Notes under the pieces: model-generated
What the model was told of the DNA's origin: nothing
Databases searched by the model: none
What the model saw: the letters and a program-made list of their open reading frames with translations, nothing else
Part shown: in pieces, positions 1 to 7,400 of the stretch
How the letters are laid out: every line of letters starts with the position of its first letter
How positions within the stretch are numbered: position 1 is the stretch's first letter
Made by a program: the position numbers and the translations under genes
Origin: Micromonosporaceae bacterium
Lineage (GTDB): Bacteria; Actinomycetota; Actinomycetes; Mycobacteriales; Micromonosporaceae
Reading direction: 5' to 3'
NCBI GenBank assembly: GCA_019690055.1
Contig: JADGGF010000191.1
Coordinates: 1 to 7,992, forward strand
DNA length: 7,992 bases

Positions 1-1212
1 ACGTGCGCCGCCGGCGGCGCGGGCATGGTCGCCGCCCTGACGCTCGTCCCGGCACTGTGCGGCCTCCTCGGCCACCGGGTGCTGCCGCGCAAGGTTCGGG
101 CCGAGCGGGTCGCCCCGTCCCGCCCGGGCCTCACCGCCCGCTGGGCCGCGCGCGTCGTGCGGCGACCGGTCATCCCGGCGTTGCTGGCCCTCGCGGTGCT
201 CACCGCACTGGCGGCGCCGGCGCTGGGCATGCGGACCTGGCCCCAGGACGCGGGCAGCCAGCCGACGTCGAACACCAGTCGGCAGGCGTACGACCTGGTC
301 GCGGCGGAGTTCGGGCCGGGCGCCAACGGTCCTCTGGTCCTCGTGGCCGACCTGACCAAGGGGGTCGACCCGGACGATCTGTTCATGCGGCTGCGCGGTG
401 AGCCGGGCATCGCGAAGGTCTCCGCACCGTACGTCGATGGAATCGCGGCGGTCATCACGGTGGAGCCAACCACGGGGCCGCAGGACGAACGCACCACCGA
501 GCTGCTTCGCCACCTGCGGGCGTCCGTGCTGCCGGACGGCGTGGTTGTGACCGGCCTCGTCGCGGTGTACGCGGACATCTCCGACCGGCTCGCGTCCCGG
601 CTGTGGATCGTCGTCGTCTTCGTCGTGGTGCTGTCACTCCTGCTGCTGACCGTGCTGTTCCGAGCGCCCGTGGCCGCGGTGAAGGCGGCGGTCCTCAATG
701 TACTGTCGGTCGCCGCGGCGTACGGAGTGCTCACCGCGGTCTTCCAGACCGACGTCGGTGCCCGTGCGCTGGGCCTGCCCCACGCCGTCGCGGTCTCGAG
801 CTGGGTGCCCATCCTGCTGTTCACCGTCCTGTTCGGACTGTCCATGGACTATGAGGTGTTCCTCCTGTCCCGGGTGCGCGAGCAATGGCTCGCTACCGGC
901 GACGCCCAGCGCAGCGTGGTCGGCGGCCTCGCCGCGACGGGCCGGGTGATCACCAGCGCGGCGGCCATCATGGTCGCGGTGTTCATCGGGTTCGCCCTGG
1001 ATTCCGACGTGACCGTGAAGATGATCGGCGTGGGTATGGCCGCGGCGGTTCTCATCGACGCGACGCTGATCCGACTGGTCCTGGTCCCGGCGACGATGAC
1101 CCTGCTCGGCCGGGCGAACTGGTGGCGTCCCCGTTGGCTGGGCCGGGCACTGCCGCCGGTCAAGGTCGAGCGTCACGACCCTTCGTCGCGCGTGCTTGAG
1201 CCGGTGGGGTAG
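1..1212 (+). CDS. MMPL family (RND superfamily) transporter, C-terminal part, 5' end outside window
   Basis: Reading frame 1 is open from the first base and stops at TAG 1210-1212 (403 codons present). An internal ATG at 25 is not the start, because codons 1-8 continue the same hydrophobic helix, so the gene begins upstream. MMPL proteins are proton-driven exporters of lipids, siderophores or other hydrophobic products in the actinobacterial membrane. By window codon I see: the end of a TM helix (about 7-26, probably TM6), TM7 (56-77), an extracytoplasmic porter loop (about 78-200), and TM helices near 201-220, 225-248, 269-289, 316-333 and 343-369. That matches the second half of a 12-TM protein. 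The signature FGLSMDYEVFLLSRVRE lies at about 832-882; its Asp-Tyr pair (847-852) corresponds to the proton-relay pair of TM10 in MmpL proteins. IDATLIRLVLVPA near 1054-1092 is also typical. The C-tail is short. The family assignment is firm; the substrate cannot be told from this half. Confidence 0.95.
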   Translation, partial: TCAAGGAGMVAALTLVPALCGLLGHRVLPRKVRAERVAPSRPGLTARWAARVVRRPVIPALLALAVLTALAAPALGMRTWPQDAGSQPTSNTSRQAYDLVAAEFGPGANGPLVLVADLTKGVDPDDLFMRLRGEPGIAKVSAPYVDGIAAVITVEPTTGPQDERTTELLRHLRASVLPDGVVVTGLVAVYADISDRLASRLWIVVVFVVVLSLLLLTVLFRAPVAAVKAAVLNVLSVAAAYGVLTAVFQTDVGARALGLPHAVAVSSWVPILLFTVLFGLSMDYEVFLLSRVREQWLATGDAQRSVVGGLAATGRVITSAAAIMVAVFIGFALDSDVTVKMIGVGMAAAVLIDATLIRLVLVPATMTLLGRANWWRPRWLGRALPPVKVERHDPSSRVLEPVG

Positions 1213-1213
1213 G

Positions 1214-1226
1214 GCGACCAGGTCGC
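1214..1226. repeat. 13-nt dyad GCGACC-A-GGTCGC
   Basis: A perfect 6-bp inverted repeat around a single central A begins two bases after the transporter stop. One base is too short for a hairpin loop, so as RNA it could only fold with its innermost pairs open; as DNA it resembles a small operator half-site pair. Its right arm is shared with the hairpin at 1221-1240, so the two structures exclude each other. No regulator can be named and chance occurrence in GC-rich DNA is possible. Confidence 0.3.
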
Positions 1227-1240
1227 TCGTTAAGCGAGCC
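1221..1240 (+). repeat. Bulged hairpin just after the transporter stop, weak terminator candidate
   Basis: GG 1221-1222 pairs with CC 1239-1240, and TCGCT 1223-1227 pairs with AGCGA 1233-1237. There is one bulged G (1238) and the loop is CGTTA. It starts 9 bases after TAG and has no T-tract. Actinobacterial terminators often lack a T-tract, so it could end transporter transcription, but the 7-bp stem is short and the call is weak. Confidence 0.35.
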
Positions 1241-1262
1241 GCAAGGCGCCGCCAAGTCCGCC

Positions 1263-1282
1263 GCCGATGCTCTTCCATCGGC
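1263..1282 (+). promoter_or_regulatory. Leader hairpin A (perfect 7-bp stem)
   Basis: GCCGATG (1263-1269) and CATCGGC (1276-1282) are perfect reverse complements around the six-base loop CTCTTC. It lies 75 bases upstream of the giant-gene ATG and one base before hairpin B. It may be part of a structured 5' leader or of a terminator region for the upstream gene. No known riboswitch class was recognised. The pairing is seen directly; any regulatory role is inference. Confidence 0.45.
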
Positions 1283-1283
1283 A

Positions 1284-1303
1284 ACCCTGGCCCGGCCCAG
1301 GGT
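1284..1303 (+). promoter_or_regulatory. Leader hairpin B (perfect 7-bp stem)
   Basis: ACCCTGG (1284-1290) pairs perfectly with CCAGGGT (1297-1303) around the loop CCCGGC. The 3' arm can pair instead with downstream bases: GGGT 1300-1303 with ACCC 1308-1311, or with ACCC 1331-1334. A mutually exclusive fold is therefore possible. With hairpin A this makes two equal-sized stem-loops 20 bases long, separated by one base, ending 54 bases before the ATG. Regulation by this fold is inference. Confidence 0.45.
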
Positions 1304-1343
1304 GCCTACCCAGATCTCTGATCAGGTTCAACCCGAGTTTGTC

Positions 1344-1350
1344 AAAGGAA
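1344..1350 (+). promoter_or_regulatory. Ribosome binding site of the giant secreted protein gene
   Basis: AAAGGAA matches the anti-Shine-Dalgarno core GGA and sits 8 bases before ATG 1358. The upstream in-frame region gives no alternative start with a better site, and the ATG is followed directly by a signal peptide. This fixes the chosen start. Confidence 0.8.
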
Positions 1351-1357
1351 TGCTGCA

Positions 1358-1471
1358 ATGCGTGTGCAACTAGGGCCGCCCAGACGCGCCCTCAAAGCGC
1401 TCGCCACCATCGTGGCCGGCGCCGTATTCAGTCAGGCGGCGGCGGTGCCCATGGCAACGCCGGCCTGGGCG
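1358..1471 (+). other. Signal peptide of the giant protein
   Basis: The N-region contains R2, R9, R10 and K13. The hydrophobic stretch is about residues 14-30, and the probable signal peptidase I site is A-W-A(38)|A39. R9-R10 is followed by A-L-K, which only partly resembles a twin-arginine motif because the second hydrophobic position is Lys. General Sec export is therefore more likely than Tat, but not certain. No lipobox cysteine is present, so it is not a lipoprotein. Confidence 0.85.
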
Positions 1472-4400
1472 GCTACCAACCCGCTACCCCGGGCGTACCA
1501 GGTCGACAGCGTGGTTGAGGTCCCGGACGTCGTCGACGCCGGATGGGACCTGCTCGCCCTGTCGGCCGATGGCGGCACCGCCGTCCATCTCGCCCCGCGC
1601 GGCGACGACCTACCCGTGCTCGTCGCGACCACGCTGAGCACCGGGGCGCAGGAGGTCGTCGGTCTCGACCTGGACAACGAGCCGGTGCCGCAGGTCGTGG
1701 ACGCCGCCGTGAGCGCCGACGGCCGGATGGTCGCCTTCCTCGCCGCGGGAGCCAACGCGGCCGAGCTGCACCTACCGGCCGACGCCGACCCCAACATCCG
1801 GTGGGCCATCTTTGTGCGCGACCGGCTCACCCGGGCCACCACCTGGGTGCGCACCCCCGACCTCGGGGTTGCGGCCTCGCTGCACCGCCTCAACGGCATC
1901 GCCCTCAGCGCCGACGGCACGCGCCTGGCCAGCGCGATTTCGCTGCCCTTGCCCGAATACGGCGGTGTATCGCCCGAGGGCGTGCTGGTGGCGACGCTGG
2001 CCGCGAACGAGCCACCGCAGACTCGGGTGATCGGCCCGGGGGACCTGGTGGCGCCCGGTGAGGACCCCGCTACGGCGGAGCCTCGGGTGAAGGACGTTGC
2101 GCTGTCCGGCGACGGGACGGTGGTCGCGGTCAATGCCGCCGGCAACAACGACCCGGTGCTGCTTCGGTTCAACGCCGCTACGGGTGAACGGCTGCCCGGT
2201 GACCGTGCCCTGACCTTGGCGCAGGCGACCGCTTGGCGGCCCAACCTCGACCACACGGGCCGCAGGACCGCACTGGGCGGAGCCGCCGGAGTGGTGATCG
2301 CCGACCTCGCGGCCGGGCCGTCGGCCGACGTGACCCTGTCCGCGTTGCGGACGGCCCCGTTCGTCTCGGGTGACCTGGACATGAGTTTCGTGGAGGTGGC
2401 GACCGAAGCCGCCATCAGCGCGGATGGGTCCACAGTGAAGTTCGTGTGGGCCGGCGCGCTGTGGACACAACCGGCTCAGGCGGGCACGCCGGCCGTGCTG
2501 GCGAGTCCGGGTCTCGACGGCCGCATCGCTGACCCCACTGGTTCGGAAGTGCTGATGTACCCCGACGCCGTCGTCTCGCCGGCGATGAGCGCCGACGGTA
2601 CCGTGCTGGCGTTCCTGTCCGGGAGTACCGCGTTCGTGGCGCCGCGTACGGAAGAGCCGCCGACGGACGAGACGCAGCCGTCGCACCTCTACCGGTCCGT
2701 GCCGGCGGACCTTCCTGGGCCGACCTGGCCGGACGGGGCGGCGCTGACCACCGAGGCGGGCACCACCACCGTCGCGGTGAGCTGGCCCGCGGCCAGCGGC
2801 ACGACCGCCTCGTACGACGTCACGGTGAACGGTGAGGTCGCCGCCACGGTCGCCGCACCCGCGACGCAGGTTGTCCTGTCCCAGCTCACCCCGGGCTCGA
2901 CGGTCGACATCGGGGTCGTCGCCCGCGACGCGAATGGCCGAGCCTCCGCCGCGCTGACCGCCACGGTGACGCTGCTGACCGACGCGCCCCCGGGCGACGC
3001 GCCGCTGGCCGCGATCGCCGGGCCGGGTGCCCGGGTTCACCTGCAGTGGGACGCGTCCACAGTGTCCGGTCTCACCGGCTACCGGGTGCTGCGCAACGGT
3101 ACGACGCTGGTCGACCTCGCCGCCGATCTGACGTCCTACGACGACACGGCGGTCGCGGCGGACACCGACTACGAGTACTCGATCGCGGCTCTGCGCGGCG
3201 ATGAGCAGCTCCAGCTCACGCGTGCCGTGCAGGTGCGTACCGCGAAGCTGATCGTCACCGAGGCCGCCTCGCACCTTCCGCAGATCGGCACTACGCCATA
3301 TGTCGCGGTCGGCCGCGACGTCACACTCGCGATCCTCGGGTCGCCCGGTTTCACCGGCACCGCCGAACTCACCGTACGCACCGCCAACGAGGCATCGACG
3401 ATGGTGCACGTGGAGCTCGCCGAGCAGCAGGCCGGCCAGTACACCGGCGCCTGGACCATCGCCGAGGGCACGGTCGAGATCGTCGCCGGAACGCTGCGCC
3501 TGGCCGATGGCGCGGGCGGCAGCGAGGACCGTCCGATCGCCGGGCTGCCGGCCCGGGTCGGTGGCCTGCTGCGTGGCCACGTCGACGCGCCCGAGGGCGA
3601 TGCCGACGGTGTCCGCGTGCAGCTGTGGAGTGACAGCACGAACATGGGTGGCCTGCGGCAGCTCACTGGCGATGCGGATATCGAGATCCCCGTCCTGCCG
3701 GCGACCGACTACCTGCTCACGTCGGTGCGATCCGACGGCAAGCCGGCGACCGAGCCGCGCACCGTGGCGGTCGGGCAGGGCGAGATCGTGACCGTCGACC
3801 TCGCGCCGAGCCTGCCGGCCTCCGTTACGGTCACTGTCGTCGATGCAGAAGGTCGGTTCGTGCCGAACGCCCGGCTCACTGTCACCGGCGACGGGACGCC
3901 GCAGGCGACGGTCACCGACATCAATGGACGGGCGTCGATCACCGGCCTCGACGCCGGCTCGACCACGACGGTGACGACCGATCTGCCCGCTGCGTTTCTC
4001 GTCTCTCGGGGCATCCTCAGTCAACCAACCGCCACGGTGCGCCTGCGACCCGGCGACAACACCGTGCAGCTCAGCGCGGTGGCGCTGCCCAAGGTCCGGC
4101 TGAGCGGTGTCACGCGGACCGAGGGAGGTGACCCTGTTCGCGCCGACATCGACGTGATCCAGGATCTGCACGGCATGAGCGTCAACTTCCGGACGAGATC
4201 GGCGGCCGACGGCACCTGGGAGACCGAGGTGTACGCGGGGCTGGACACCCCGACCCGCATCCAGGCGAGAGGGATCGTGGGCGGCTCTGCCGAGGCCGAG
4301 CTGACCGTGGGAGACGCGGCGCCGGAGGCCGTGCTGCTGGATCTTCCGAAGGTGCTCAACCGCTTCCGCGTCACGCCCACGGTGCGGGTGAAGATGCTCG

Positions 4401-7400
4401 ACGCCGAGCTGACGGAGTTGCCGCTGGACTGGCGCAACGCCGTGCACTTCGGTGCCCGCCTGAGCTGGCCGGGTGGCGAGTCGGCCGTGGACGAGCACGT
4501 CTCCGTCAGGGCCACCGAAGGCACCACCCTGCGCCTGTGTGTGGATGGCAAGGAGAGCGGCCTCCCGGCGGGCTGCACCGAGGCCGTCCTCGGGACGGAC
4601 ACCGAGGTGCCGATGGCGGTGACGCTGGTCGAACAGGCGCGGTTCACCGCGCACATCGTCGACGCGTCGGGCGTCCCCGTCTCCGGCTCGATGACGGTCA
4701 GCGTGAATGACCTCGAGGGCAAGCCGCAGCGCAAGACCACGATGAACGGACCGGACGTCTCCATCAGCGTTCCGACCGCCGGGAAGTACATCCTGGTCAT
4801 CGGCACCGGCACCGGCAGCGTGCAGCGCGTCGTCGAGGCGACCGCGGGGCACATCACCACCCTGGGGACTCTCACCCTGACCAAGTCGTCCATCGTGGAC
4901 GGATCGAAGTCCGGGATCACCGCGGTGACGGACTCCGTGCTGCCGGGTGGCCTCGCGCAGCTGCGGGCTGAGATCCACTACCGGGAGCCCAACGTCGCCG
5001 GCACCGCTCGGCTGACCCTTCCCGCCGGCGTCACCGTGCCGGAAGATGGTGTGCTGCTCGACGGTGAGGTGGTGCCGTTCACCATCGAGGCCGGCCCGGC
5101 CAATGTGCTGGTGGTGGCGCTGCCCACCACCCAGGCGCGCACGCTGCAGGTGTTCGCCCGAGCGCCCGAGACGGCCGGTGCTCAACTGCCGTTCTCGCTG
5201 AGTGTCACGGCCGGTAGCGCATCGGAGCTGGTCGGAACGGCGACCGTCCTGTGTGGATACATCAGCCTGACCGCGAGTACGGCGAGCAACACAGGGCGCG
5301 TGCCCGTGTCGGGTCGGGCCCCGGCCGGCGCCACCGTGGTCGTCCGTGAGCGCGGCGTCGAGGTGGCTCGCGCGGTGGCCGGCCCCGGTGGCCTGTGGCA
5401 GGCGCTCATCGACCTGGGCACGGATGGTGACGAGGCCCGGCACCACCTGCTGCAGGCCGAAGCCGAGGTGAGTGGCGTGCTTCTGCAGTCCACGTCGGTC
5501 GACGTGGTGGTGGACCCGCACGCGGCGGTCCTGTTGACCGTGACGATGAGCCAGCAGGGTGGCCGGCACGTCACCTTCGCGGCGACGGACGGAGTGGCTC
5601 GGTTCCCGTTCACCTTCGTGCCGAACACGCCGCTCGTCGTGACCGCGCGGTTCAGCGGGCCAGTCACTGATGTGCGGGCTCAGGTGGCGGACCGGATCGG
5701 CACGATGCAGCCCGTGCCGGGCCAGCCGGACACGTGGCAGACGACCCTCGCGCTGGGCTTCGACGACCTCGGAGACCTCAGTGTGACGTTCACACCAGTC
5801 GTGGAGCGGCCGATCCTGCCCGTACCGCCCATGCCGACCGAATCGCTGGTCGACCCCGACGACGTCACCCTGCAGGAACCGGAAATCGACGGCGCATCGG
5901 TGTCGCAGACCTTCACCGCACCGGTGCCCGCGCTCGGCCCGCAGGCCCGCGTGACCGGGCAACTGGTCGTGACCAAGCTGGACGACTACCGGCCCAGCGC
6001 CGCCGACCTGGCCCGGGCCAAGGCGAGTGGGGTGTACGCCTACGAGGTCGACCTCTCCGCGACCCCGCGCGACCAGGTACGGCGCACCGGAAACCTCACG
6101 GTGGCGGCGTCCGCCGTCGTCGACCTGGCGACCCTGCACGCCGGCCCCGAGACGCCGTTGACGCAGTCGCTGGGCGCCGTGGGCTTCTTCGCCGGCCCGG
6201 CCCGGGCGGTCTTCTTCTGGTCCTTCCAGTTCGTCACCAACGCCGACTCATTCTGGTCGGCCGGGTCGGAGTTCGTCATCGACGGGAAGTACGCGGCGAT
6301 CGCGAAGCTGCAGCAGATGGCGCTGGCGTGCGCCGACACAGCCCGGAGCAACTACTACCACGGCCGGGTGGAGCTGTTGATGCAAGCGGCCGCAGCGATG
6401 GACGTCTTCGGCCCCTCGTACACCATGGCCGGGCTGCTGCTCGGGCCGGAGACGTTCGGTCTGGCCACCATCGCGATCTGGGGCATCGGCTGGGGTATGG
6501 GCAAGTACATGGAGTACCGGATGAACAGCGACATCGACCGCATCAAGGGAGAGATGATGAGCGATCCCGAGTGTCAATACCACTCGGGGAACCCGGAGAA
6601 TCCAGAGGATCCAGAGGACCCAGACAGTTCGGACAATCCAGGTCTGGACCGCAAGGACTGGCAGGACCCGACCGCGGACCCCACGTGGATTTACGACCCC
6701 TCCGGCGTCGTGTACGAGGGCACGGCCGACCGGCCCGTCACCGGTGTCACGGCCACGCTGCTGACCGCTCCGACGGCCGACGGCCCGTGGACGGTCTGGC
6801 ACGCCGAGGACTTCGGCCAGACCAACCCGCTGGTGACCGATGAGGTCGGCCACTACGGGTGGGACGTGCCCGAAGGATGGTGGAAGGTGGTGTACACAAA
6901 GGACGGCTACCTCACCGCGGAGTCGCGCGTGCTGCGGGTCCTGCCGCCGCACACGGACGTCGACGTCAACCTCGTCCGGGCGAGCCTGGCCACGGTCGAG
7001 CGGGTCGACGTGGACGGTGACGGGCTCACCATCACCTTCGACCAACCCATGCGGGCGGGCCAGGTGCTCGGTGGGCTGCTCACGGTGACGACTACCGACG
7101 GCGCTCCCGTCGGGGGTCAGTGGGCAGCCGTCGCAGCGCAGCCCGCGCCGGCGGGTCATCCGTACGCCGGCGAGCCGCTGGCGACCGCGTTCCGGTTCAC
7201 CGGCGAGCGCCACCGCGGAGAGGTGGTCGTCACCGTGGATCCGTCCACGCAGGACCACGTGGGCCGGGCCGTGCTCGACGGTGTCCAGCAGACCGTGGCG
7301 GTCGACTGGACCGGCCCGGACTCCGTAGCGCCCCAGGTGAGCGTCACCGGAGTGGCCCCGTCGGCGATCTACTCGCTCGGCGCTGTGCCTACGGCCGGGT

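Larger units (their letters stand above)
1213..1357. other. Intergenic gap with several inverted repeats (transporter 3' end / leader of the giant gene)
   Basis: This 145-base gap separates the transporter stop from the giant-gene start. It holds, in order, a short dyad, a bulged hairpin, two perfect 7-bp hairpins and small palindromes (AGATCT 1312-1317, CTGATCAG 1318-1325, GGTTCAACC 1325-1333), then the ribosome binding site. I could not pick out a convincing -35/-10 pair. A promoter for the giant gene is expected here but is not visible. No convincing small ORF or tRNA is present. The individual repeats are listed separately. Confidence 0.7.

Noticed and set aside
25..27. ATG 25 as the start of the transporter gene
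   Set aside because: The frame is open to the window edge, codons before it continue a transmembrane helix, and the family has a whole N-terminal half that would be missing. No ribosome binding site precedes it.
1303..1334. Minus-strand TPP (thi-box)-like string TTGAACCTGATC followed by CTGGGTAGGC
   Set aside because: It resembles the 3' core of a TPP riboswitch, but the spacing between the two parts is wrong. The required 5' part with GGGCTGAGA is absent, and the next gene in that direction is in antisense orientation. Chance resemblance is more likely.
1379..1399. Twin-arginine (Tat) signal in the giant protein
   Set aside because: R9-R10 is present but the following A-L-K-A lacks the second hydrophobic position of the consensus, and no cofactor-binding domain explains folded export. 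A Sec signal peptide is preferred.
1267..1518. Small plus-strand ORF overlapping the leader and the start of the giant gene
   Set aside because: It has no ribosome binding site, its product has no recognisable features, and it overlaps the well-supported signal peptide in another frame.
1772..6139. A 1455-codon open frame on the minus strand inside the giant gene
   Set aside because: Its translation is dominated by Arg, Gly, His and Asp with no recognisable domain, as expected from the antisense of a GC-rich gene with strong third-position bias. The plus-strand frame has a signal peptide and clear domains. Other long minus-strand frames (for example 6248-7906) are rejected for the same reason.
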